Positions 26,406 to 35,456 are shown, counted from the first letter of the stretch. The stretch: DNA of 64,000 bases from CAYREV01 sp964423345 (GCA_964423345.1 CAYREV010000001.1:1-64000), one strand, 5' to 3'. Translations and numbers: made by a program. Notes: generated from the sequence alone by a model not told the origin.

Positions 26406-27902
26406 ATGACCTATATAAGCCAACTATCCGAACATGTTGACCAGGAAGTCACCTTGAAAGGGTGGGTTTATAATTATCGCAGCAGCAAAAACCTCTACTT
26501 CCTTGAACTGAGAGACGGATCGGGGATATGCCAGTGCGTAGTCTCCAAAGAGGACGTCAGTGAGGATACCTGGGAAGCGGCAGATTCCCTTCGACAGGAA
26601 AGTTCCCTATCGGTAACCGGGCAGGTGGTTGAAGATGAGCGTAGCATTGGAGGTTTTGAGCTTCGGGTGTCCGAAATAAAAGTATACCAGCTTGCTGAAG
26701 ATTATCCCATTACACCCAAAGAGCACGGCGTGGAGTTCCTGATGGAAAACAGGCACCTTTGGCTGCGTAGCCAAAAACAGTGGGCAGCCATGCGTATACG
26801 CAATGAAATTATCTATGCCATCCATACCTTCTTCCAGGAACGCGGCTTTGTACAGATGGATGCTCCCATATTTACCGGTAATGCCGCCGAAGGAACCACC
26901 ACCTTATTTGAAACGGAATATTTTGACGATCGTGCCTACCTGACACAGTCAGGCCAGCTGTATGGTGAGGCTATGGCCATGGCCCACGGGCTTATATACA
27001 CTTTCGGTCCGACCTTCCGGGCAGAAAAAAGTAAAACCCGACGTCATCTCACCGAATTCTGGATGATTGAGCCGGAAATGGCCTTTTATGACCTGGAGAT
27101 GAATATGAATCTTGCAGAGGAATTCATAAAATTTATTGTCAAAAGGGTACTGAAAAGGCGGGGTAGGGAACTGGAAATACTTGAAAGGGATACCGAAAAG
27201 CTGGAAAAAGCGGTGGAGGCCGTCTTTCCCAGAATATCCTACAGCGAAGCTGTTGATACACTCAAGAGTGATGACACGGCACAGATGCTTGACGAAATGG
27301 CTGAAAACCGCAAGAACGAACGCAAGGAACTGATGAAGGAGCGGGAGGAGCTGGAAAAAGAACACGGCTCAGCAAAAAAGTGGCGCAAAGCACAGATAGA
27401 TCAGCGGATCAAGGAAATTTCGGGAAGGACGGACCAGATAGAGGAAGACCTTCGCAACATACCCACCTGGAAAGAGTCGGCCCTGAATTTTGAATGGGGA
27501 GAAGATTTCGGTGGGAGCGATGAGACCATACTTACGATGAAATACGACACTCCGATATTGGTGCACCGGTACCCGGCCGAAGTGAAGGCCTTTTATATGA
27601 AAAGGGATCCCGAGGATGATAAACTGGCCCTTGCCGTGGATGTTCTTGCTCCCGAGGGATATGGAGAGATTGTAGGGGGCAGTGAAAGGGAAGACAACCT
27701 GGAAGTGATCAAGGAACGAATAGGGGAACACGATCTGCCTGAAGAGCTGTTCGGATGGTATCTCGACCTCAGGAAATACGGTTCGGTGCCTCATTCCGGA
27801 TTCGGCCTGGGACTGGAACGGACGGTTGCTTGGCTCTGCGGACTCGATCACGTAAGGGAAACTATTCCATTCCCCCGGATGATGGGACGCCTGACCCCGT
27901 AA
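26406..27902 (+). CDS. asnS: Asparaginyl-tRNA synthetase
   Basis: A 498-residue class IIb synthetase attaching Asn to tRNA-Asn. The N-terminal OB-fold anticodon-binding domain (1-~110, VTLKGWVYNYRSSKNLYFLELRDG pattern) is followed by the catalytic domain with motif 2 (FRAEKSKTRRHLTEFWMIEPE) near 204-225 and motif 3 (GFGLGLERT) near 465. Between them lies a ~100-residue Lys/Glu-rich insertion (about 245-345), seen in many AsnRS. The AsnRS assignment over AspRS rests on that insertion and on the ~500-residue length. Confidence 0.94.
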   Translation: MTYISQLSEHVDQEVTLKGWVYNYRSSKNLYFLELRDGSGICQCVVSKEDVSEDTWEAADSLRQESSLSVTGQVVEDERSIGGFELRVSEIKVYQLAEDYPITPKEHGVEFLMENRHLWLRSQKQWAAMRIRNEIIYAIHTFFQERGFVQMDAPIFTGNAAEGTTTLFETEYFDDRAYLTQSGQLYGEAMAMAHGLIYTFGPTFRAEKSKTRRHLTEFWMIEPEMAFYDLEMNMNLAEEFIKFIVKRVLKRRGRELEILERDTEKLEKAVEAVFPRISYSEAVDTLKSDDTAQMLDEMAENRKNERKELMKEREELEKEHGSAKKWRKAQIDQRIKEISGRTDQIEEDLRNIPTWKESALNFEWGEDFGGSDETILTMKYDTPILVHRYPAEVKAFYMKRDPEDDKLALAVDVLAPEGYGEIVGGSEREDNLEVIKERIGEHDLPEELFGWYLDLRKYGSVPHSGFGLGLERTVAWLCGLDHVRETIPFPRMMGRLTP

Positions 27903-27958
27903 ACGGCATACAGATACACCTGTTTCCCGATTTGGATTTGGTTCTACATTAATGTCAC

Positions 27959-29023
27959 ATGGCTAAAAAAACCAGCATAGAGCTATACAGCAAGGCACGA
28001 AGGGAGCTGCAGTCTGAGGACCGCAAGCCTGTATATGTTTTTTGCGGAGAGGAAAAGTTTTTCCTGGATAAACTGCAGGAAACGACAGAAAAGCTGTTGC
28101 CGGAAGAACACCGGGACTTTAACCTGGACCTGATCTACGGGCGGGATAAGACACCGGAGGAGGTGCTTGGGATTGTCCGAAGTTTTCCCATGATGGCGGA
28201 ATTCAGAATTGTTATCGTACGGGATTTTCTCAACCTGAACATATCTTCCTACAATCAGACGGGATCGGGAGGGGGGCTGGATGTGCTGCTTCCCTATATT
28301 GAGGAGCCCAACCCGACCACCCTGCTGGTTCTTTTGGACGATAAAAAGCCCGACCAGCGAACCAAACTGGCAAAAACGATTAAAAGCAGCGACCATACGG
28401 TTTTTTATGAATTTGAAGAAGTACCCGATTACCGCCTTCCCGACTGGATTATTGAATGGATCAAAAAGCAGTATAATCAAAGTATTGAGCCCGGCGCAGC
28501 CCAGAAGCTGGCTCAATTTGTGGGTGGCAACTTACAGTTACTGTCCACAGAAATAGATAAAGTGTGTACTTTTGTAGACACTTCTGAAAGCATCAACGAG
28601 AGCCATATTAAAAAAGTAATAGGCTTTTATCGCGAATATTCGGTGTTTGAGCTGAAAGACGCGATCATTTCCCGTGATCTGGACAACTCCCTGTTTATTG
28701 CGGAACAGATGTTGCAACACTCTAAGGCAGACACGGGAGAAGTAATTCGATCCGTGGGGTTCTTTTACAATATGTTTTCAAACATTTGGCAGATCCGGCG
28801 TCTTGCCTCAAAGGGTAATTCCAAAAAACAGGTTCAACAAATGTTGGGTATCAATAATAACTGGTACTTCAACAATCTATGGCAGGACGCTTCAAATTAC
28901 TCTCTTTCAGAGATGCCGAAGGTGTTTGAAGCACTGCTGGATGCAGACAGAGCTGCAAAAGGCTTATCAAAAATGGACCCTTCGACCATTCTTCTCCTGA
29001 TGATCAAACGGATCATCAACTGA
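27959..29023 (+). CDS. holA: DNA polymerase III delta subunit
   Basis: A 354-residue AAA+-like clamp-loader subunit that opens the beta clamp. The family pattern includes VYVFCGEEKFFLDKL near the start, FPMMAEFRIVIVRDF, the KPDQRTKLAKTI segment and the middle-domain motif AQFVGGNLQLLSTEIDK. Delta subunits lack a working P-loop, as here. It is likely co-oriented with asnS (56 bp apart). Confidence 0.93.
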   Translation: MAKKTSIELYSKARRELQSEDRKPVYVFCGEEKFFLDKLQETTEKLLPEEHRDFNLDLIYGRDKTPEEVLGIVRSFPMMAEFRIVIVRDFLNLNISSYNQTGSGGGLDVLLPYIEEPNPTTLLVLLDDKKPDQRTKLAKTIKSSDHTVFYEFEEVPDYRLPDWIIEWIKKQYNQSIEPGAAQKLAQFVGGNLQLLSTEIDKVCTFVDTSESINESHIKKVIGFYREYSVFELKDAIISRDLDNSLFIAEQMLQHSKADTGEVIRSVGFFYNMFSNIWQIRRLASKGNSKKQVQQMLGINNNWYFNNLWQDASNYSLSEMPKVFEALLDADRAAKGLSKMDPSTILLLMIKRIIN

Positions 29024-29095
29024 CCGTACACCTGCTTTACTTGTTGATGACCCGGTTAGCGACAACCGCAATTAAGTTAATCAGGGGTAGGACGT

Positions 29096-29710
29096 ATGGA
29101 AGCAATTTCCAAAACAAAGTTGCAACAGCTTTCCGATGAAGATTTAATGGAACGCTTTCAGGCAGGTTATGAAGAGGCTTTCAACCTACTGGTGTCCCGG
29201 TTTAAAGACCGTCTTCACAATTTTCTTTACCGGTATACGCACGATCACCAGGATTGCGAGGATCTTGTACAGGAAACTTTCCTACGGGTCTACAGAAGCA
29301 GGCATTCCTACGAACGTATAGCCAAATTTTCGACCTGGATGTACACTATTGCCTTAAACCTGGCTAAAAGCCTGTATAAGAAAAAGCAGAGAATGACGAC
29401 GGTAACCATTCATGAGGATGAAAGTGATCCTGACGACCGCCCCATGAAGCTTGAGGATACCGAAATCCTGCAGGATGATTCACTGCATGAGAAAATGTGC
29501 ATGGATCACCTTGAGAAAGCCCTGAAAGAGTTGAATGAGGATTTTCGAAGAGTGGTGGTGCTCCGTGACATTCAACAGCTGGCATATGATGAGATCGCCG
29601 ATATTACCGACCTGCCCATGGGTACGGTTAAATCCAGAATAAACCGCGGAAGGGCACAATTACAGGATATATTGGAAGAATACGTTTATCCTGAAACAAT
29701 TTCTGTATAG
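29096..29710 (+). CDS. ECF-family RNA polymerase sigma factor
   Basis: A 204-residue sigma factor with only regions 2 and 4. Region 2 is around residues 20-95 (DCEDLVQETFLRVYRS, FSTWMYTIALNLAKS) and region 4 around 140-195 (YDEIADITDLPMGTVKSRINRGRAQLQ). It redirects RNA polymerase to stress or envelope genes. A tiny protein resembling the anti-sigma start domain follows 46 bp later and is the likely partner. Confidence 0.94.
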   Translation: MEAISKTKLQQLSDEDLMERFQAGYEEAFNLLVSRFKDRLHNFLYRYTHDHQDCEDLVQETFLRVYRSRHSYERIAKFSTWMYTIALNLAKSLYKKKQRMTTVTIHEDESDPDDRPMKLEDTEILQDDSLHEKMCMDHLEKALKELNEDFRRVVVLRDIQQLAYDEIADITDLPMGTVKSRINRGRAQLQDILEEYVYPETISV

Positions 29711-29756
29711 TTGAGTTAGAGGGTATAGAAATAACCTGTTAACGAATTACCCTCTG

Positions 29757-29969
29757 ATGAAAACTACTGCATTTGATCGGGATGAGATCCTCACGGATAT
29801 CCTCTGTGACTACTTGGACGGTACCCTGGATAAGGGAGAGAGAGCTGTATTCAGTGACTACCTCGATGAACACAAACAAGAGAAAGAATTTGTTCAAAAG
29901 GCGGCAATAGGAAAAAAAGCCCTCGAATATTACCGCAAGAACAAGCACTCCAAGGCGGTTAGCTGTTAA
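29757..29969 (+). CDS. Small putative anti-sigma factor lacking zinc ligands
   Basis: A 70-residue acidic/helical protein. The stretch LCDYLDGTLDKGERAVFSDYL (positions ~16-36; shown here across its key parts LCDYLDG, L..GER and YLDEH) copies the layout of the zinc-binding anti-sigma domain that precedes ECF anti-sigma membrane segments, but the HxxxCxxC ligands are missing and there is no membrane helix. Its place right behind the ECF gene supports a soluble anti-sigma role; this is inference. Confidence 0.65.
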   Translation: MKTTAFDRDEILTDILCDYLDGTLDKGERAVFSDYLDEHKQEKEFVQKAAIGKKALEYYRKNKHSKAVSC

Positions 29970-30030
29970 GTCATGCCCAATATATTTAGAACTGTATCGT
30001 CCGGCGGTCAAAGTATATCCCTGTTTGATA

Positions 30031-32013
30031 TCAATACCTCAACAGTTTGTCCACTACACTTTCCAGTCGTGCGGAAGGCAGGTAGCCTTTTTCCAGCTTG
30101 GGACTGAAAGGGACCGGCATATCCAGTGAGGAACAGCGCATTACAGGTGCGTCCAGTACTTCAAAACACTCTTCGGATATAAAGGACGCTATTTCACTCA
30201 TGGGCCCTAAGGTTGTTGAAGGTTCCTGCAACAGAAGCACTCTGTTGGTCTTTTCAACCGATTTTCTGATGGTTTGGGTATCGAGAGGATAAAGGCACCG
30301 CAGGTCTATGATCTCCAGATCCACGCCCATTTCTTCATACTTTTCAGCAGTTTCGGCAGCCCAGTGGACCCCCATCCCGTAGGTTATTATCGAGGCGTCT
30401 TTTCCTTCACGGTAAACGCTGGCCTTGCCAAGCTCTTCGGCGGTACACCGGTCGGGGGTGATGCTTCGGATACTCCGGTAGAGTTTCTTATGCTCGAAGA
30501 AAAGTACCGGATTGGGATCCATAAGGGAACTGTAGAGCAGGTTTTGAGCATCCTCTACCGTTGATGGCACCACGATTTTTATCCCGGGATGCTGCATAAA
30601 CCAGCCTTCCGGCGACTGTGAGTGAAAAGGGCCTGCGCCCACGCCCGCCCCGTGTGGGGCCCGGATGGTTATGTTCATCGGGGGCATCCAGCGGTACTGC
30701 CCCTTGCAAAGGTTATTGACAATCTGGTTATAGCCGCAGGATATAAAATCGGCAAATTGCATCTCCACCACCGGCTTGTACCCCTCCAGCGCCAATCCGA
30801 TGGCACAGCCAATGGCCCCCGATTCAATGATGGGGGTATTGCGTATTCGCTCTTTCCCGAACTGTTCAAGAAAACCCTCCGTAACCTTGAACACTCCTCC
30901 ATACTCCGCTATGTCCTGGCCCATAATCAGGAAGGCTTCATCTTCTTCAAAAGCCTGTCTTAAGCAAAACTGGATCGCGTCGACAAAGCGCTTTTCTGAA
31001 GAGGTATCGGTTTTGACGGCAGAGGGGAGGTCAACCCCCGCAAAGAGATCCCCCACTTCCCTGTCCCTATCAAATTCCGGGTCAGACGCTTGCAGGGCTT
31101 TCTGAAGGTCACCGGCAAAAAGTCCGCTGATTTTCTCTTTTATTTCCTTAAAAGCCTCTTCACCGGATACCATTCCACTGTCCTGTAGCCAATGTTCATA
31201 CCGGAATATCGGATCTTTCTCTTCCCATTCATCAAGTTTTTCATCGGGAACATAAAAGGTGCCCGAGGCCTCCTCATGGCCTCTCATCCTGAAAGTGACG
31301 GCCTCTATAAGGGTTGGGGTTCCCTTGAGGGCATCCTTGCGGGCATTTTCAACGGCCTCTTTGACGGCAAAGATATCATTACCGTCAATCCTTTTGCCTT
31401 CAAGGCCATACCCTCTGGCACGGTCTACCAAATGTTCGCACGCATATTGTTCGTCGTTGGGAGTAGACAAGCCGTAACCGTTGTTTTCAATTACGAAAAT
31501 CACCGGCAGTTCCCACACGGCTGCCAGGTTCAGTGCTTCATGGAAGTCCCCCTCACTGGTTGCCCCATCCCCGCAAAAACTGCAGGCTACAAAATCATCT
31601 CCCTTCAGCCTGGAAGCGAGGGCCAGGCCGTCTGCAATGGGCATGGTCGCAGCGAGATGAGAGATCATACCCACGATATTCAGCTCCATTACGCCAAAAT
31701 GAAAGGAGCGGTCCCTGCCTTTGGTAAAGCCGTCGGCTTTACCCAGCAGCTGGCAGAACAGGCGATAGAAATTTATTCCCCTGGTAGTAAATACCCCCAG
31801 GTTTCTGTGCATAGGTAGTATATAATCGCACCTGTGCAGGGTTGATGCCACCCCAACGGCAATAGCCTCCTGTCCAATGCCCGAAAACCATTTACTTATT
31901 TTGTTTTGCCTGAGCAGGTTGAGCATGCGTTCTTCAATGGCCCTGGGCAGCAGCAGTTTTTTATACAAGTCGAGGGCTTCAGCTTTGGAAATATTTTTGG
32001 GCGATTTAATCAT
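30031..32013 (-). CDS. 2-oxoacid dehydrogenase E1, fused alpha and beta subunits
   Basis: A 660-residue thiamine-pyrophosphate enzyme, E1 of a branched-chain 2-oxoacid or pyruvate dehydrogenase complex, decarboxylating the oxoacid and passing the acyl group to lipoyl-E2. Residues 1-~320 are the alpha subunit with the TPP motif GDGATSEGDFHEAL starting at G148 and ending with the conserved NN at 177-178. Residues ~335-660 are the beta subunit (NTPIIESGAIGCAIGLAL; RAPHGAGVGAGPFHSQSPEG). This fusion is frequent in Bacteroidota. No E2 or E3 lies in the window, so the substrate (2-oxoisovalerate is most likely) is inferred. Confidence 0.92.
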   Translation of the reverse strand: MIKSPKNISKAEALDLYKKLLLPRAIEERMLNLLRQNKISKWFSGIGQEAIAVGVASTLHRCDYILPMHRNLGVFTTRGINFYRLFCQLLGKADGFTKGRDRSFHFGVMELNIVGMISHLAATMPIADGLALASRLKGDDFVACSFCGDGATSEGDFHEALNLAAVWELPVIFVIENNGYGLSTPNDEQYACEHLVDRARGYGLEGKRIDGNDIFAVKEAVENARKDALKGTPTLIEAVTFRMRGHEEASGTFYVPDEKLDEWEEKDPIFRYEHWLQDSGMVSGEEAFKEIKEKISGLFAGDLQKALQASDPEFDRDREVGDLFAGVDLPSAVKTDTSSEKRFVDAIQFCLRQAFEEDEAFLIMGQDIAEYGGVFKVTEGFLEQFGKERIRNTPIIESGAIGCAIGLALEGYKPVVEMQFADFISCGYNQIVNNLCKGQYRWMPPMNITIRAPHGAGVGAGPFHSQSPEGWFMQHPGIKIVVPSTVEDAQNLLYSSLMDPNPVLFFEHKKLYRSIRSITPDRCTAEELGKASVYREGKDASIITYGMGVHWAAETAEKYEEMGVDLEIIDLRCLYPLDTQTIRKSVEKTNRVLLLQEPSTTLGPMSEIASFISEECFEVLDAPVMRCSSLDMPVPFSPKLEKGYLPSARLESVVDKLLRY

Positions 32014-32309
32014 TTAGTATGTTGAAATTATGAAATTTATTAACTTGTTAAATGATATAACTGAAGCAGCTTTTGTTGTAGAATATCGATAAAATCATTT
32101 TTTTAGTGCAGGTATCCAAAATGAAATTTTCGATCTTATAAGACAGTTAAAACTGTGGAAAATTTTTCGAATACATTCACAGTAATTGATTGTTTGACAA
32201 ACAAAATAAATGCGACCTGAACTCCCGACAAGTACTGAAAGGCGAGGTGGAGTTAGTCGCATTTTTTCATTTATTACGAAATTTTATCCATCGTTAAAAA
32301 GAAACGTAC
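32014..32309. other. Divergent gap between fused E1 and speD
   Basis: A 296-bp AT-rich gap holding the divergent promoters of the fused E1 gene and the polyamine operon. It also contains the hairpin listed separately at 32209-32267. TTTGACA near 32194 could be an upstream promoter element for speD. No coding frame is supported. Confidence 0.4.
32209..32267 (+). promoter_or_regulatory. Two-stem hairpin with T tract ahead of speD (putative attenuator)
   Basis: AATGCGAC (32209-32216) pairs with GTCGCATT (32256-32263); an inner AACTCC (32220-32225) pairs with GGAGTT (32249-32254), separated by a CTG/A bulge. The 23-base terminal loop contains AGTACT and GGCGAGG. A T tract (32262-32267) follows at once, so the shape is an intrinsic terminator with an unusual large loop, 42 bp before the speD ATG. 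Since no plus-strand gene lies just upstream, it looks like a leader attenuator or riboswitch-like element. No known class was matched. Confidence 0.6.
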
Positions 32310-32717
32310 ATGGAATCTTTGGGACGACAAATCCTGGTTGAATATTATGACTGTGAAAGTGAGAAAATTAATGATGTCGGTTTTATAGAGTCGTCTTTAC
32401 TGGAGGCCACCCGGACATCGGGAGCAACCATTATTTCTCATAACTTTCACAAATTCAGCCCCTATGGGGTGAGCGGGGTTGTTGTTATTGCCGAATCTCA
32501 TGTTTCCATACACACCTGGCCGGAGTATAACTATGCGGCGGTAGATATCTTTACATGCGGGGATACCATAGACCCCTGGGTTATACAGGAATATCTGAAA
32601 GAGGCGTTTGAATCAAAAAATATATCCAGCATGGAAATGAAAAGAGGGATGTTTAAAGTAAAACCGGGAGAAAAACTGTTATTCAAACCCGAAAAAATTA
32701 CAGCCGATAATCATTAA
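32310..32717 (+). CDS. speD: S-adenosylmethionine decarboxylase proenzyme
   Basis: A 135-residue class 1b AdoMetDC that supplies decarboxylated SAM for spermidine. The chain self-cleaves between E62 and S63 (AESHVSIHTWPE) to create the pyruvoyl group; H68 and C83 (in FTCG) fit the catalytic residues of the Thermotoga-type enzymes. It opens the polyamine operon and is 10 bp before pdaD. Confidence 0.96.
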   Translation: MESLGRQILVEYYDCESEKINDVGFIESSLLEATRTSGATIISHNFHKFSPYGVSGVVVIAESHVSIHTWPEYNYAAVDIFTCGDTIDPWVIQEYLKEAFESKNISSMEMKRGMFKVKPGEKLLFKPEKITADNH

Positions 32718-32727
32718 TTATAAGTTA

Positions 32728-33210
32728 ATGTCCATCATGGTTAAAACTCCCAATGTTTATGCCTTGGTTAAAGGGGCCTCCGAAGGTAGAACCAGACTCA
32801 ATGCCTTTGACAATTCCCTGTTAAATGCCGGGGTGGGTGATACCAACCTAATGCGTATGAGCAGTATTTTGCCACCGGCTGCGTCCCGGCGACAAATACA
32901 AAGTTTCGATCTTCCTAAAGGGGGGCTTATACCGCTGGCTTATGCCACTATCGATTCTACTACGCCGGGCCGTTATATTTCATCGGCTGTCGCCGTCGGC
33001 ATTCCGCAGGAGGATGAGGAGCCGGGTGTTATCATGGAATTTGAAGATCACAGCAAACTTGAAAACGTTGAATCCATCGTCCGCCAAATGGTGGTCGACG
33101 CATTTGAATACCGAAAGAGAACCCTCAAGGAAATAATATCCATAGGAGTGGAGCATCAGGTGGAAACCTGTGGCGCCACCTTTGCGGGAGTGGTCCTTTG
33201 GTACGAATAA
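32728..33210 (+). CDS. pdaD: Pyruvoyl-dependent arginine decarboxylase
   Basis: A 160-residue PvlArgDC of the type that turns arginine to agmatine, the first step toward putrescine. The self-cleavage site is S45-S46 (LMRMSSILPP), the new amino end forming the pyruvoyl group; the following LPKGGLIPLAYATIDS and CGATFAGVVLWYE segments are typical. Met4 is an alternative start. Its position between speD and speE confirms a polyamine role and replaces the usual PLP-dependent SpeA. Confidence 0.94.
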   Translation: MSIMVKTPNVYALVKGASEGRTRLNAFDNSLLNAGVGDTNLMRMSSILPPAASRRQIQSFDLPKGGLIPLAYATIDSTTPGRYISSAVAVGIPQEDEEPGVIMEFEDHSKLENVESIVRQMVVDAFEYRKRTLKEIISIGVEHQVETCGATFAGVVLWYE

Positions 33211-33265
33211 AAAGAAGTCCAAAATGGGGCTGAACCTATCATAAGCATAAATAAATCACGAATAA

Positions 33266-34129
33266 TTGCCCTTAACTTTTGACGAATACTATAACGGACG
33301 GACCGGCCTGACGGTGGGGGTTAACGACATACTCTTTTCCGAACAGACGGAATACCAGCGGGTGGAAGTGTATGAAACCGATAGCTGGGGCAACCTAATG
33401 GTCATCGACGGCATGGTCATGCTTTCCGAAAGGGATGAGTTTGTATATCACGAGATGCTGGCTCATGTTGCACTGTTTTCCCATCCCGACCCCCGGCGGG
33501 TATTGATAGTGGGAGGGGGAGACGGGGGTACCGCACGTGAAGTGATGCGCCATGCCTCGGTAGAAACGGTTGATCTTGTAGAGATCGATGAAGCGGTGGT
33601 ACGTGCCTCAAGACAATTTCTTCCCGAAGTGGGCGACTGGGACAATCCAAAGCTGAACCTGATCCATGATGACGGTATACGCTTTGTAAAAGATATCCGG
33701 GAACCATATGATATTATAATTGTAGACGGCTCAGACCCTGTCGGTCCCGCCGAGGGCTTGTTTGAAAAAGAATTTCTGCAGTCCTGCCATGAGGGCCTTT
33801 CAAAAGACGGGGTATTAACCGCCCAGACCGAAAGTCCCTGGGTTGAGGATTATCACAAAGGGATGGAGCGTTTTTTTAAAATCCTTGAGAAACTGTATGC
33901 CAATTCATCCATGTACTTGGCCTATATTCCTCTCTATCCGGCCGGTATGTGGTCGTTTGCTTTTGCAAGCAAGGGTGTCGATCCGCTGGCTGAAGAGGCC
34001 TTCGAAAGGGTAGAGGAGGGTATGGAAGCCTTCGGGGACAAACTTGGATATTACAATAGTGATATGCATACCGCATCTTTTGCATTACCCGGATTTGTTA
34101 GAGAAATTATCAACCGGCCTGTAAAATAA
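33266..34129 (+). CDS. speE: Spermidine synthase
   Basis: A 287-residue aminopropyltransferase joining decarboxylated SAM to putrescine. The start is TTG at 33266 (MPLTFDEYYNG). The SAM-fold GGGDGGTAREV motif, the VDLVEIDEAVV acidic strand and the active-site DGSDPVGPAEGLF are clear, with the family's ETDSWGNLMVIDG strand earlier. Length is normal. It is the third gene of the polyamine operon, 55 bp after pdaD. Confidence 0.96.
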   Translation: MPLTFDEYYNGRTGLTVGVNDILFSEQTEYQRVEVYETDSWGNLMVIDGMVMLSERDEFVYHEMLAHVALFSHPDPRRVLIVGGGDGGTAREVMRHASVETVDLVEIDEAVVRASRQFLPEVGDWDNPKLNLIHDDGIRFVKDIREPYDIIIVDGSDPVGPAEGLFEKEFLQSCHEGLSKDGVLTAQTESPWVEDYHKGMERFFKILEKLYANSSMYLAYIPLYPAGMWSFAFASKGVDPLAEEAFERVEEGMEAFGDKLGYYNSDMHTASFALPGFVREIINRPVK

Positions 34130-34143
34130 ATTACCTTGATCCT

Positions 34144-34884
34144 ATGAATAACTATTCAAAAACAGCAATTGCCTGTTTATTTCTTGGCGTCATAGCTGCA
34201 CTGTTCACGGTCTTATCCGGATATGGGTACCAATGGAACTTATGGGGACTCTATACAGCATTCAGAATACTTATACCGGCAGGGGCTATTGCCGCCGTTT
34301 TAGCCCTTGTTACCGGCATAGGGTATCTGATTGCCAAACGTAGTGTCAGTGGGGACAAAAACCGTATTCCGGTGGCGGTCTCCATCCTGCTCAGTGTGGT
34401 AGTGGTACTTAATTTCGGCTACTGGTACAAGGAAATACAGAAAGGTTATCCACCCATACACGATATTACCACAGATACCCAACATCCGCCGGAGTTCGTA
34501 GCAGTTAAGCCCCTGAGGGCGGATGCCCCTAATAAAACCGACTACGGCGGTGCAGAAGTAGCCCGGATGCAGGAAGCCTACTACCATGATATTCAACCTT
34601 TGTACCTTGATATGAGGCCTTCAGAGGCCTACGAAATAGCCCTGGAGGCTGCAAAGGATGAACCGTGGACGATAGTGGAAGCAGAAATGGGTGAGCTGCG
34701 TATAGAAGCCTATCACAAGCTTCCATGGTTTGGCTTTATTGACGATGTGGTTGTGCGCGTTGATACCGCTGATACGGGCAGCAGGATAGACGTCCGGTCG
34801 GTTTCCAGAGTGGGAAGGGGCGACCTGGGAGTCAATGCCGAGCGCATTCGGGATTACCTGAACCGCATAAGGCAACAGAATTAA
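34144..34884 (+). CDS. Membrane protein with DUF1499 domain
   Basis: A 246-residue protein with three hydrophobic N-terminal helices (about 8-28, 38-64 and 76-93) and a C-terminal DUF1499 domain from ~105 to 240 (PPIHDITTDTQHPPEF; WFGFIDDVVVRV; RIDVRSVSRVGRGDLGVNA). The domain's function is unknown. It begins 14 bp after speE and may be co-transcribed with the polyamine genes without a known link to them. Confidence 0.85.
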   Translation: MNNYSKTAIACLFLGVIAALFTVLSGYGYQWNLWGLYTAFRILIPAGAIAAVLALVTGIGYLIAKRSVSGDKNRIPVAVSILLSVVVVLNFGYWYKEIQKGYPPIHDITTDTQHPPEFVAVKPLRADAPNKTDYGGAEVARMQEAYYHDIQPLYLDMRPSEAYEIALEAAKDEPWTIVEAEMGELRIEAYHKLPWFGFIDDVVVRVDTADTGSRIDVRSVSRVGRGDLGVNAERIRDYLNRIRQQN

Positions 34885-34917
34885 AACTGCAGCTTCGTTT
34901 AATGATAATGAAGCTGC
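34883..34917 (-). terminator. Terminator of the small membrane-protein gene
   Basis: On the minus strand TGCAGCTTC/GAAGCTGCA form a 9-bp stem (34888-34896 with 34910-34918) followed by GTTTT (34883-34887 side). It lies 17 bp past the stop of the minus-strand gene and just past the DUF1499 gene on the plus strand, so it may serve both. Confidence 0.6.
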
Positions 34918-34933
34918 AAGATGATACATATTT

Positions 34934-35182
34934 CTAGCCCATCATGGACGACATGGAGCTAAAAGCAAAAAGTGCCATGAACAGATAGATTGCTACGCCG
35001 ATGGCCAGCCAAATCAATCCCGCCTTGGCAAAATTGGCTTTGGTGGTTGGAGTGTTGCTGCCGAATGCCCATACGCAAAGCATTACTATGTTGACAATGG
35101 GGATAGACAGTAAAAAAAGGTTAAGTACCCATTCCCCGACACTTATTGTTTGATCCGAAGTATGCATCTCTCGTGCATCCAT
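34934..35182 (-). CDS. Small two-helix membrane protein, unknown
   Basis: An 82-residue protein with two hydrophobic helices (about 18-39 and 53-77) joined by a short polar loop with TKANFAK. The layout is like small inner-membrane proteins of the DUF4870/interferon-induced class, but no firm family call is possible. It is a single gene convergent with DUF1499. Confidence 0.6.
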   Translation of the reverse strand: MDAREMHTSDQTISVGEWVLNLFLLSIPIVNIVMLCVWAFGSNTPTTKANFAKAGLIWLAIGVAIYLFMALFAFSSMSSMMG

Positions 35183-35352
35183 AATAAAAGGTTTTGATTG
35201 GTATTGTATCCCGAAAAGGCATTAATCCAATTTAGAAACTAATTACTATTATGCAATAGGTTCCCGGAATAGTAAAGGGGAAAGAGGCCTGTTCAAGTCC
35301 CCTTTCCCTTGCTATGGAGATTATAAAGTATGTGGTTCTGCTTACCTGCTGC

Positions 35353-35427
35353 TCATCTTGTCACCCGGGCATTGGCTGTTGCAATTCCAATAAAAAGTCC
35401 GAGTATAAGTGTAAGTACTTTTTTCAT
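35353..35427 (-). CDS. Tiny signal-peptide-like ORF (24 aa)
   Basis: A 24-codon frame reading MKKVLTLILGLFIGIATANA then RVTR and stop. The sequence is a perfect-looking signal peptide with an ANA cleavage site. A hairpin lies 48 bp beyond its stop. It may be a very small secreted peptide, the stub of a lost secreted-protein gene, or chance. No homologue is recognised. Confidence 0.3.
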   Translation of the reverse strand: MKKVLTLILGLFIGIATANARVTR

Positions 35428-35456
35428 GGTGATTTGCAGTTTTTTAAGTTTTGTTT

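Noticed and set aside
32209..32267. Hammerhead-like core in the speD hairpin
   Set aside because: CTGA and GAAA are present but the CTGANGA core and third stem are not.
35281..35312. GTTCAAGTCC resembling a tRNA T-arm
   Set aside because: The flanking bases do not form a T-stem, acceptor or anticodon arm; it is part of the hairpin at 35274-35305.
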